Of a stretch of 64,000 nt of DNA, positions 1 to 12,747 are shown in pieces (the stretch's first letter is position 1; each line of letters starts with the position of its first letter). The notes beneath the pieces were generated by a model. The model ran no database searches. It saw only the letters and a program-made list of their open reading frames with translations, and was not told the DNA's origin. The translations under genes were made by a program, and so were the position numbers. This DNA comes from Mansonella perstans (taxonomy: Eukaryota; Nematoda; Chromadorea; Rhabditida; Onchocercidae), in assembly GCA_037074765.1 (NCBI GenBank), contig JBAMDO010000123.1, forward strand, positions 1 through 64,000, given 5' to 3'.

Positions 1-3000
1 GCTTGTGCCTGCTGCCCACTACCATAAATTCCTTCATCTCTGATAGCGAATACAACAAAATCCATACGAAATGAAATATAAGCCAACAACAAAATTAATG
101 ATAAGATACGAGAGTTGAAGTATTATTGTGATGTTGCATTTCCGACAATTTTCGTTTTTCTCACAAATCAGTAATGGCTTATAATGCTGAACAGTTCTCC
201 ACAAAAATGTTAAAATAAACACAGAAAATTTTTTTTAAAAAAATTACTCAGCAGAAAGCGACTCAGACTTTTACAAAACTTTTCGATTCGAAAATATTGC
301 TATTTTTGAAGATTTTCGATAGCTATAAGGTACTACATCTCTAGCAGTAAGAAGACATTGGTATAAACGTGCTGATTTATGTGACAATGATGAAAACATA
401 TCTCTGCACAAATTCAAAACTATATCTGATCTTTCGTTGTTGCTGAAATACTCTCTTGTAGTGGACAAGTGAGACAACAGTCAAATTCAGCGCAATTTTT
501 CATGGTGTGAAAGTTTTCGGAATTTGAAATGCATGAAAAACGCGGGAAACTTCAGAAATTCCACACCACGTGGATCTGATCCTCGACAGGAGAACTATTA
601 ACTTCGTCCTTCCTGTTGCTCCTACAGTGATAGGAGATTTGCCAACTTTCCCAATTTTCTCGGACAAAAATGCAAACCCGGCAAAAAAGATGTTTGCAGA
701 GAGAAGAAAGTTTAGGGAAATACGGTGAAAAAACTTAGAAAAGAAAAAAACAAGGATACGATCACTTTTCAATATTATGCATTGTATCAGCGATCGACCA
801 CACACGACGCCTTGCACATTTAACTGAAATGTTGCCGCACTAGACGACCACCTGCATAGTTTGTGAAGTATTTCGCTTTCTATTGATTACGTGATTTGGA
901 GAGGACTACACGCTTTCTATCCTTTTTTGCTGCAATGAACATGGGATTGTAAAGGATGTCTCGATGGGACCAACCAAAAAAAATAAAAAAAAAAATATTT
1001 CTCACAATTTTTTTTTTATTTGCTCATTACAATCCTCGCTTTAATGGTCGACCTTTTTTTCTTATAAAATTTTGCGATTTACCACAAATCCATATTTGAT
1101 GAAAAATCTGGTATAGAAGTGCATCGTTTTTAAATTCCCGCCTCTCGAGAAAAGTGGTCAGTACAGACAATCAAGTCCGTGATTGCATTATACCGGTAAA
1201 TTTTGCTGGGTATCTCACCCTCATTGCGAGCATTTTTGATTTGCCTTTTAAAATTCCTTGCCCGAAGTAGTCAGAAAAACATAATTTTCTCCTCAAGTTT
1301 GATTAATTGTTACCATGCTCCAGATTTATAGAAAACTTCTGATAAAATAAATAATTTCAAAGCAAACACTTTTTAATGCTAAAATGCAATATCAGGAGTC
1401 AATTTTCCGCACTTGTTCACAATATTGAATTGGTAATATGCGGAAAAATACTATACTTGGATTCGCGGAAAAAATGGTATGCTTAAATTCGCGGAAAAAT
1501 GGTACGCTTTAATGTAATAAACATCCATCGGGTTCATGGACTTAAACCGAAATTCTTTTTAATATTTTTTTTTTGAGAAGGAGCCTGGTATTCTTTTTTC
1601 GTAAGCGGCTTTTACAGGAGTAATCTTATAAATATACGAATGGGTGGGTTTCGAAAAGCAAGCGACAAATTTGATATTTAATTGCAAATGTTAATCCATT
1701 TTGATAGTAAAGCAAAGGGAATTATTAAATAGAGGCCATGAAAAACTATCGTTTGTTTTACGTAAATAGGATAAAAAACACATTTTAAATAGACAAATTA
1801 TTGTTTGTTGCCTTCTTTACTTTAGGAAATTTTCCTACAGTTTTTGAAATTTATATTTTTAAATTAATTCTTTTCTGCTACATAAATTTTCATATGTTTA
1901 AGTTCAGAATGTCAACGATAATCTGTTTTCAGCTAAGATAAAATTGAGATTGAAATTAATGCAAGAGTAAGCAGATGAAATTAGCTTGGAAACTGTATAT
2001 AGAATATAGAAGCTGGGCTTCATGGTCATCAGTATAGTGGAAAAGTTATCTGCAAATCTTTTTTTTTTCACCCTATTATATCGTGAAAAGTTTGAATCGG
2101 AGATGTAATTTTCACAGTGCAACAATTCTTCACTTGCCATCAAGGCTTACCTACGTCGCATTTAGATTTTTTACAACGAGAAAAAAGTTTTTAAAGGTTC
2201 AAAATAAAGTGTGTCAGTGTGATCGAGATATTCATGAATTTCTCATCTTTACTTACAAATTTCGCTTCACCTGAAAAAGACTGGTATCCGTATATTGGAT
2301 TTTATTTCAAACATAACTGAAATACTTTAGCTGAAACACGAACTTTTTGATAAAATGGAATTTAGAATAACTGGATGTGTGTAGAGGTACATCTTAACTG
2401 TGTGATGTGATACGTAAATTTACGTACGCGTCTTTTCATTTTTTTCAAATTCGGAAATAAGTTCTGAAGAAAGCTGATAGAACACTTTTTTTAAATTTGG
2501 AAATGTCAATTATAAAGACTTTTCTGGACATGTGTTACACTTTTCCATCAAAAATAATTTTTTCTCATATTTTCATTGCAAATTTTAAAACTTTAAATTA
2601 CGATACTAGACAATTTCAAATGCCTTTCTGCTTTTCCAAGGAGTATAATTTCATAAAAAGAAAAAAAATTGTCTGCATTCAATTACAATAGGAAAAAGTA
2701 ACAATTGTTGGAGCGACAACATTTTTTCACAGAAGTTATCGCCAATACGCCAAATCTTTGATGAAAACCCTTTTTCTCACAGAAATTTTTATTAATTTTG
2801 TTCTGAAAGCTCCTAAAAATGCAACTTTCAAAAAATTCATGAAATTTCAAAATTAAAAAATTTTAAAGAAAATGATTTCATTTTTTATGACTTTAATTTT
2901 TTTAGGATGTGACTGCAATAATGGAACAAGTAAAATAATGAAATAGGAGAAATTTATTAACGGTATTACAATAGACATATTTCTCATAATATGAAGCGAG

Positions 3001-6000
3001 CCTTTTAATTACAATAACTTAATAGCGTCGATATTATATCTTCCATTTCGAAAGAAACACATTTCAAAATTCGGGAAGAACGAAAAAACTTTATAAAATG
3101 TATGAAACTTCTTGAGCGATTTTCTGAGAAATGCTCAGAAAAACATCAGAGCTCTAAAGATCTGTTTAATAATTAATCACAATTTGTGACCAGTGCTGCG
3201 TAGTGTTACACACAAATTCAGCACAATTTATTTTCAATAAAAATTTAAATCTATATGTGTGTTCTTAAAAAATTTTGTGAGCATGAAAACGTTGCGCTCA
3301 ATTTTCAAAGCTAAAAGAATAAACGTTGGAATTATCTTCTCGTATGCCGGAGTTGTTGGAGGAATTTGTTTGAATGTGATTTACAGTGTTCATCGATGGA
3401 ACATCAACTAAGCACTTCAATCAAACTTTGCTGTATTTGTTATTCATAGAAATCATATGGAATATTTGAGCCCACAATTTATAGATTCCATGGAAAGTTC
3501 GTGTTCGTCCTCCCTTTGTAAAATTTGTTCAGTTGCATTCTGCTTGAAACAAATTGCTGTAATAAAAAATTAAAATATAAATTTTTTAAACTTTCTTCAA
3601 CTACAAATTACACAAAAAGTTGCATAGCGAATCCTTCTGCGTGTTGAAATTTTAAAAGGAGAAATCAGACAAATTAGACAAAAATTATAAACAAACCTGT
3701 AAAACTTTTTGTAACAAATCTGGTGGTGATCAGAAATACGAAAATCAAGTAAAGCAGAAAAATGTATGGGTGTTCAAGTGAGTAAGTATAAAGTAAGTAT
3801 GGGAATAAGTAATTCAGTTAGTGAATCCAAAGTAATGCTCACCAACGAACCCTCATTGTCATAAATTTTGTCCTGTAATATGCACAGCTATGATGAATTG
3901 AAATAGTGAAATAATTTGATATGGAACAAACTGAATTTTTAAATTATTGACTACTTATAAAATCTATTTTCATGTTATTCTACTTATCATAAAGTACTGT
4001 TTTCATGCAAATTTCTCCAAATAATCCTGCATTATTAGAATACGTCCGATGCTTTCACTTTATTCACCTGCCTTTCATATCAGCCATCTACTTTGAAATT
4101 AAAAAATTTAGCAACAATTAATTACTTCTAAACTATTTTGTTACTTCCTATCTTATCTTCCTTAACTTCTTGCATTGCTTTCCTTCGGCAAGATTTAATA
4201 TTCCTATTGGAAAATTTTAAATTCCTTTCTTTCAACTTTTATTACCACGTTTCAACGTTTTCTGCAAAGCTTGAGCTCTTATCTATTATAAAATTCGAGC
4301 CAAAATTGAACCTATTTTCAATATAAATCAAAAAGTGACGAAAAAGCAGAGTATGGAACTACTTCATGAAACAAACATGTTCCACAAATGTTAGATACGA
4401 AGTTGACGGAAACCCTTCTTGAATATTGGTTTTTTGGCTTCTCCTTGATCATCTTCCTTCATTTTTCAGTGACCATGAGGTAATTTACTTGATTTATTTG
4501 ATGCCATCGATATTAGCATTCGTTAATTTCCTTAATTTGTTTTTATTCAAAAAATTAAATGACCCAGGATAATCACATCATTTAAAAAATAAAAAATTGC
4601 TTTTACAAATTCCTCGTACACAACTCTTTCACTGTTAATATATACCTGGATTCACAACCATAACTTTTTGTAAAAGGTAGTTAGGAAGAGAATAATCGAT
4701 AGAACGCTTGCTTTCTTCACAAATTTTTGTCTGCTTGTTTTGCTGTTTTTGATTTTGGTTAATTGTAATCAAATCAAAAATGAACATGGTAAATTGAAAT
4801 GAATTCGTGCTAGTGGGAGATGCCTTTAATAATACTGTAAAAGAAAAAAAAACAATACAACCAAATTTGAACATAATTACGAATAAATAATCCATTTATT
4901 AATGTTTGATGTATTAATATATGCTTTTTATTGAAGTCAAAACTTTCTCAGTTATAGTAAAATTGATCAAGTTACTCATTCTATTCCTATATTACTGATG
5001 AATTTATCCAAATCAAAGATGTAATCGGTAATGTTGGAAAAAAGAGCTAGAAATAGCGGTAAAATATACAAAAAAAAAGGTTTTACTTCTCGAAAATTAT
5101 AAAATATTATGACAGGATTATTTGTTAAAAGTAATTTCTTTTTAAATTATAAAATACAATAATAACTACTGCACTGATCATTATGCAGGCACAAACTTAA
5201 ATAGTTTATCCTAAATTAGTGAAACCTTCTGAGACGAATTAAGCCTTTTAGTGAGAATTGAGGGAAATGCAACTGACACAACAATCTTTGCTTTCTTGCG
5301 GAATGAGATGCAATAAATTATATATTTGCACGGCTATAAATATGTAAATGGTTTAAAATTTATAATTTCAAAAAAAAATTAAACACCTCATCTATCGACT
5401 GATGATAATAAATGATTAATTCATTGATCAACAATTATCTACTTGATATTTTATTTGAACTTAATAAATTTCATAATTAAAATAAAAGAATGTCAAAAAA
5501 AAAAACCAAAAAAAATTAAGACGGTTTTATGAAATGTAAGAAATTTTGGGTGCAAAATTTACATAACATATTGTGGGAGAAAAAATGAATTAAAAAAGCT
5601 ACTAAACGGCACGGTATGCAAACCCATATTATTTATTTTCAACAGGTGTATATGTCCACTGTTTACTTTTAGCTTTTTCGCGATCCCTAAAAAAGAGCAG
5701 AGTATTTGAATAGTTCTGGTAATATCCAATATATTTCATTTGAAGCCATGAGAAGCTTTATTTTTGAAATTCATAAGTGAAAATTTAAGCTGTAGTTAGA
5801 AAATAAACTCCGTCCTTGCACTTTGCATTCGACAGAAAAAAATAATAGCGCAATAAAAAAAAGCGAAAATTCCAGTAAATCAGATAGCATGTATGAATAG
5901 AGAGTAACTGCAGAAATATGGTGAATGAAGTCAAAATTTTGGAAAAATATTTGAGAAATATTGCATCTTCAGTTAAGTTTCAAATTATTAATTTTGCGAA

Positions 6001-9000
6001 CAAATTGTTATGAGACGCACTATCAACAACAATCCATTAATATTTGGTCGAAAAATGTGCAATATTTAACTAAATAGATTCTTAATGTTCATTTTTACTT
6101 TTATTGCTATTGTTTCTGTTAATTGATAATTTTGAAGAGGAAAGAAAATTACCACTTATTATGGCTGATATAATTATTAAAATAGTAAGGGAAGAGGTAA
6201 TTTTTATAGAATGTTTTCTGGCCACAGAAAAATTAGGTCGCGCGCAAATATTCTTCTTTCAATATTTGATGCCCACTTGCTTGTCACCAATTACTAAAGA
6301 TTTTGAAAGGTTAAAAATTTTTAAGTATTAAATTTTAAAACTTAAATATAACCATAGTTTGTTGAAAATAAAATGACTTATTGATTAATTAGCATAAGTA
6401 AGAGTGGTAGTATATGAGAGAAATGAATGAATCTGGCCAACTACAGTAAATTCTGCAGTGAAGTTTGAAGGACTTTGCAAAACTTCTATGATTTCATTTC
6501 TTACTGAACAAGGTTATCTGTTATGAAAAATTAATGGCAATTTCTGTATTTGTTCTGCTATTTAAGCAAAATGGGAAATTCCCAGGAAAGGAACTGATAG
6601 ATTTTGATGGTTATGTAAAAAAAGAGCAAGAAAAAGGCGATAAATTCATTTATGTCTTGCTGTTTCTCATCCGTATGGTTGTGTATATTTCTGGAATCAA
6701 CAATGATCGAGAAGATAGGCAGTCCAAAGAAATGTGAGGGAGGAGCAATTAAATAGGGAAGGTTGAGAAAATGCTGATACATAGAGATTTTGGCTTTGTA
6801 CCGGATAGGATAGTTCAAGGGTTCGTTTAAAAGGGATGAAGCAGAAAAAAGACGAAGGAGAGGAAGGCTTTTATAAATAGACGATGAGCGTTAAGGTCGT
6901 TCATGTTCATTTCAATCACACAAAACCTATTTCTTTCAAACTGTCTGATATCTTCCTAAAATTAACGGAAATATTTCTGCAGCATATGTTTTTGTGCTTG
7001 TTTATCAAGAAATTTTGATGCACATGCATATGCATCAAAATTCTTCAATGAACGGCGCTCAAAAATATGTATCAAAGAAGCTTTGTAATGAGATGAATGG
7101 TATGATGATGGCATCTTATTCCTATTCTGGAATTCTGACATGGATGTATGTGTATAGGCATAACTTATCTTTTCATCAGCAGCACCTATATTAGTGCACT
7201 ATCTAGGATGGATGAAAATCCTTTTTTAAATCATCGTCCATTGAGAAAACGCTAAATTTGCTATCATCGCCAAAAGTGAATTTTTTCTATCATTTAATAT
7301 ATCTAATCTTTTATAGCTACTCCGAATCATTCGAAAAATCTGAGGTTTGCTCGCATGCCTAGTGATAAAGAAACTGTCAATCTGTTAAAATATATTGTGA
7401 TGATTGTTTGCCGGAAATTAAATTAATTTCGAATCCTATGGATTGGTGCACTTTCTTTTTTTGTATGGGAGTATTTCAGTAATTATGTCCATTCTTAGAG
7501 AATTGTTCAATTTATATCTTGTTCGATGTTAATTTCTTATTCCAAACTTTTGTTTAAAAAAGTGTATTTCTCATAGAACTGATTTAAATAAATTTAAGAT
7601 TAAACTGCGAGCAACATCGATTGCTTGTGGCTTGTTGACCGTTTCAATAATTCAAGCACCAATTATTCCGTCCCCGTTAGTTTCGAACCTCCGCATTCTT
7701 AGTTTTATTCCCGTAATTTCAATAAAAGTTAATTTCTGGAATAGCTCAACTAAAATAATGATGAACATATGCGCTGAAATATAAGGAATTTGTTGAAGAA
7801 TTTCGCTTTTAAAACAGAGATATGAAATTTTAAGCGGATTTTCAAATGAGACAAGGTGAAAAAATCTCTTTAATTTAATACCACTATGATTAATCATCAT
7901 TAACAAATTCGATGAAGTAGAGGAACTTGAAAACAATCCACTCAAAATTTAGCCTATTTAAAACAATTAAATTTCGAACAATAATTTATATAAACGAAAA
8001 CCTTCAATAAATCAAAAGCCTATATGCGGATAATGGTGCTATTGTCGGTAACTTGGTATGATGGTCAATTTATTCAGTTATTCTTTATTTTGATGAACAC
8101 TTTCCTAAGGAACAGAATTTCCACAGTAATATCCATCTTGTTCGTTCTCTATTCCCGTCTTCCTGGATTATTAAGGTTTAAAAGGAAAAGTTTCGTGTTT
8201 GATTTAACCAAAGTTGCAGCTTCATCAAAATGGATTCTCTTCAATTCCAGTGAAAATCATTTCTTTTTTCTTGATAATATTTTGTTTTCTTTCTATAAGC
8301 ATGTAAAGAAATATAAACAAATATGAAAATTAACGAGGAGAATATCAAAAGACATTACCATATTTGATTTATTTTTGCTGAACTTTTGAACTGTATCCCA
8401 AAAATTAAGGATAAAAATGAGAAAATGAAGGATTTCAAGAGCGCGATAAAAAAATACCGAGCATGTCATTTATATTATGATTACTGATTTATACTGATTC
8501 AGTCAAACCAAATGCAATGGATTTGAGCGATTTTTGAAAATTGTTTTGATCTGAATATAATTCTAACAAATATCGCTTTTTTTTCAATCAAATAGAACGA
8601 TTCATCATTTGATAGTATAGAGCTGATAATTCATATTACCACTGCTTTTTTTTTTGGTCTTATCTGTGCCGTATGATTCCATCGTATGATTCGGTCAGTT
8701 TATAAACTAAGTTTATGTTTTCCATTTATCGCTTCTGAATTCGTTCTCAATGGAATTTCTGATGTGAAATATATAAAAATGCCAATGCATAGAAGAGATT
8801 AAGAAAACACTCACTACTTAATGATTAAGTTAAAAGGAATCTAAGATTTACAATATTTGAAGATCTTAGTGTTATGAAGCTATTTCATGCTTCAAACATG
8901 CAAACATGTTCGTTAACTAGGCTTGTTATTTACTTCGTTGATCGCAAAAAATCAGAATCGCTAAGCAATAGTATGACGAATTACACAGTTTGTGAATAGC

Positions 9001-9690
9001 TGTTAAATTTGAATTGTGGAAAACACGACTGGAAATAGTAAATGTTATTCCTGGAAAACCCCAGAACGTGATCACTTATGCTAACATCTCAAATTTGCAT
9101 ATTTTCTATTTTGGTGTTATCTTGCTTAATATAAGCATAATAAAATGTTCTTTGACATACTAAGCACACAATTTCCTTATTCTAAAAAAAAACATGAATT
9201 GATCTAAAATTGTTCATTTGTCAGTTGTCATTTTCTTTTTTGTTCTATATACTTTCAGAAAGTGAAAATCTTCACAAAAATCTTAATTGTTCTTGAATTT
9301 CATGTTCTACGTTATTTAGGAGCATCTAATTTTGTAAAAATTTGCAAATTCCTTTGATGGAATTTTTTTTCCCAAGATAACTTCAGTTTTCACATTCAGC
9401 TAGCGTGATGAGATTAGACGATAATTAATGAATTCTAGTAATATCCCACTTTGTTAAACAATGAAATTCTATTGATGTCAAAAGTTTTTTTATAAGTAGA
9501 AGTTCTGTAACTTCTAATATCCTGCAAAAAACACATTTCTCTAAATAGTGGTCAAAATGAGCTCAGAAATTTGGGAAAAATTCATTCTTCAAGAGGATTA
9601 ACCGTAATTAGTTCGACCTCACTAAAGTTAGACTACCAGTTTTTAAGCAAAAGTAAGAATCAAGACCTCATCTCTCTATTTTTTTTTCGA
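1..9690. other. Gene-poor region, no supported gene
   Basis: This AT-rich stretch has only short open frames of up to about 100 codons. They are low in complexity or lack any recognisable domain, and none is flanked by a convincing chain of splice sites joining it to neighbours. I saw no tRNA-like cloverleaf, transposase, reverse transcriptase or conserved motif. It may hold introns or long UTRs of genes outside the window, or regulatory DNA, but the sequence alone does not show which. The only structured element noted is a short tandem repeat near 1.44-1.51 kb. Confidence 0.6.
1437..1512. repeat. Imperfect tandem repeat, about 3 units of 26 bp
   Basis: Three adjacent units share a core of the form TTCGCGGAAAAAATGGTATG with small changes, starting near 1437, 1462 and 1489. 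No gene overlaps it. It is a degenerate minisatellite; a function is not indicated. Confidence 0.7.
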
Positions 9691-9853
9691 GTATCTATTG
9701 TCCAATCACTCACCAGGTAGCTGCTTTGATCACCTTTTTACTTATCATCTGAATTTTTGCTATCCCACTGACGCAACATTACTTCATACTCTGGAAAAGT
9801 CGCCTTCTATTTTAAATTTGCGTCATACACCATCGCAACTTGACATCTTTTAT

Positions 9854-11366
9854 ATGGTAGATATGGAATCAGCTAACAATCGACCTCATAAAAACAGTTG
9901 TAGTAGCATAGTGAATTCGAAAAAATATTCCTCAACATCGCAACTTTTACGAACAGCCAAGCGTTTTTCGGCAACTTTGGCGCCCCAACTGACGAAACTG
10001 GATCCATTACCATTGCTTCAGAATTACAATACGCTCAATATACGATTAGTAAATATTGCACAGGTGAGCTACTTTTTTTGTATTCAGTTTGCAACGTCGG
10101 ATTTACTATGATCATTTTAGTCTTCTTCACGAAGAGAAGATTCCAAATTTTCAAATTATTAAAATAAATTTTAAAGTTCTATTTGAATTTCAACAATTAA
10201 TGTTTGCTTAACACATTTCTTACAGCTTCAAGCAGCTGTCGAGAAATATATTATCAAAAATAGTGTGAACTTCAATCCGATTGATTTTGAAATAACGGAT
10301 AAAAATAATATTCGTGTGATGAGTGTTAGCTTACATCCTGAGGAAATGATTCTTACTAAAGACACCAAGAGGATTTTTTCAATCACATTCGAAGATTCCG
10401 ATCCTGAAGAATGTGGAACTGTAATAGCCAAAATCAGGCAACCAATATCAGGTTAGTCGTATACTTTGTTCATAAGTTTATATTAGATTGGAAGTTTTTG
10501 AAGGAGGGATTTAGATTTCTTCCATCTGTTCAATAAATTCTAAATCCCTCTCTTCGTTGATCACCAGGTTCCTCTTAACCTCCTAATAATATATGCTTAC
10601 CAGAAATATGGTAAAATTGGATTCTAATAAATAACGGAAATTAGATTGAAAAATTACTGGAATGAGTTTGAGGCATGCAAATATTCGAATTTTTGGAATT
10701 ACCTTGCTCAAATGTCGTGAAAATCTCATCATATATTGATCAATACGATGGATGCCAAATTAAACTTGTATCAAACTCAATTTTCAATTTCTTTACATTC
10801 TGTGGTTATTGCTTCTTTACACGCCCCAAATGGCAGTTCATAAAAGAAGACAAAATTTATGCATTTATTGGACCTAACTGTACATTTTTCGATGAAGATT
10901 CATTACGGTAAATTCAATATTTTCGTTAAAAAGAAAATGATGATAATGTTTTGAACAAAAATGTTTGTTAATTTTGGCAGTAAAAATAGTGATAACAGGA
11001 CAATATATCTGAATTTATACTCAAATGAATAATAATATTCAGACATGCTAGGAGATGTTCTGATGAGTTGCATAATTAAAATCATTGATGTTGCTACACT
11101 ATTAAAAGGAATAAGCTAGCAGCAGGAAGAATTTTCCATTCTATCCGTGCAATAAATGTAGTTGTATTAGAACGTCTGAAAATTTGCGTAAGGTCTTGGT
11201 AATCATTCTTATGAATTATTCAGAAGTAACATTTTTCATTTTCAGACTGGAATGGTCACCACAAGCAGATAATGAACTACGAATGATTGTCATTGCATAT
11301 GGTATGACACAAATGGTTCGAGAAGTATTTCCATCTCTGAGGCATATTATGAGGAAGCAGTATTAA
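9854..11366 (+). CDS. Unrecognised multi-exon protein, possible PTB-like fold
   Basis: Four exons are proposed: about 9854-10060, 10226-10451, 10673-10909 and 11247-11366 (TAA). The first junction is strong (CAG|GTGAGC to TTCTTACAG, phase 0). The second exon ends at a GTTAGT donor, and the last starts after TTTTCAG. The third exon is the weakest because its acceptor is poor and its sequence looks little biased. The start could be the ATG at 9854 or 9863, or lie in an upstream exon. Exon 1 is Ser/Thr- and Arg/Lys-rich. Exon 2 reads as alternating beta-strand-like segments around 'VMSVSLHPEEMIL', faintly like the core of a phosphotyrosine-binding (PTB) domain. That is only an impression, since no diagnostic motif is present. 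The last exon ends in a basic helix-like tail. I do not recognise the family. Confidence 0.4.
10504..10550. repeat. Inverted repeat inside an intron
   Basis: A 12-bp arm, GAGGGATTTAGA (10504-10515), is exactly complementary to TCTAAATCCCTC (10539-10550) across a 23-nt spacer. The RNA would form a short hairpin in the second intron of the preceding gene. It could be a miniature transposon remnant or chance. Confidence 0.6.
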
Positions 11367-12747
11367 TGAAGAACTGGCAACATTTTCTTCTCGTTTACAT
11401 TTTCATTCTTTTTTCTATCATTCTCAAGTTCAGAATGACCTTTTTCTCCTTTTCATTATTGTTTCCTAAAATGAAAAATTCCCTGTCAATTACACATGTT
11501 TTCGGATGATTCAAACGATTGATTTGATTCAAATGAATTGGTTTGAATTGATGACTCAAATGAATTGTTTTGAAATTTTTTTTCCAATTACACATGATTT
11601 CGAACGATTCAAACCATTGGTATTGTAAGTTCTATGAATTGTCGAATAATTACAGTACTCTCCAGGATGATAAAAATGGTATCAACAATTGGAAAAGTAA
11701 AAAAAAAAAAATCATGATGTATAATTGTTAATTCAATAATATTTGTTGCTAGCTAATGCCAAAATGATAAAAATAATAATTCCTGAAGAAGGAGATTGTT
11801 TGGAATTTCTTCGCAAAACGCAAATTTATTATTAACCACTATCGCCCTTAATTTGTTAATGCCATATAACGGTGCCGTTTCCAAACTTACATTATGTTTC
11901 TCTTTTTTTAAGGAATTACCAGCAAAGAAGTTATACATTTCTTTACTTATCGTCTCTATCATTATTGTATTTTCCAAGCAATATTTGCAGCTAAATTTCA
12001 AAAGTTCCAAAGTATTACAAAATAATTCCTGAAGAAGGAAATGGACCGGATTAAGATCTAAAACATGATTTGATCATCTGATAACGTGTTGGAGAAGCGT
12101 CGTTCTTATATGATCTGTCTAAACCTTAATAAGAATAGAACTAAAAGTAAATTACTGAATCCAACCCGTTCAGTGGATAGTTTCGGCATTTATTTCCTCC
12201 TTTCTGGAAGTTCCAGAGTACAAAACGACTCTTTTATCATCCACTACTGGAAACGGTCGTTGTTGAGGGGAAAAAAAATAGAGATACAGCTGAAATAATT
12301 CAATAAATTAAATAAAAATGGACAATAGTTTAAGTTTTAAATGTAGAAAGCCGGAACAAAATACACTGCAAAACAAAGATAATAATGGTTGGAAATTATT
12401 GAAAGAAAAACTTTAAAAAATCACTCAAAACAAGCTTCGAACGCTAACATGAAAATGGAACGGAGAATGAAACAGGAAACGCTAGATGAGTCATCCGAAG
12501 CAAAACAATAGAAACGTATGAAATATAACAAAATTGAAACAACAAAAGCTTACTAAAGACAAAGGTTCACTGAAATTGAATAGAAGTGGATACTGAGTAA
12601 AACAGAATTGGAACATAATTAATGAATAATGTAAGCCAAATATAAACATACTACTTTACAACTTAAAAAATAATTTCACAATAAACATAGTAACTATTTT
12701 AAACTTCATCAAAGATAAAAATAACAGCATACCTAATTCTCCTCACA
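11367..12747. other. Intergenic, convergent gene ends
   Basis: This lies between the stop of the plus-strand unknown gene and the stop of the minus-strand CHAF1B gene, so it holds two 3' ends. It contains diverged direct repeats at 11486-11521 and 11584-11620 (shared core CAATTACACATG followed by GATTCAAAC). No coding signal was seen. Confidence 0.6.
11486..11620. repeat. Diverged direct repeat pair
   Basis: The segments at 11486-11521 and 11584-11620 share the same order of motifs (CAATTACACATG, TTTCG, GATTCAAAC, ATTG). Between them are several copies of TCAAATGAATT. It looks like a decayed local duplication. Confidence 0.55.
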
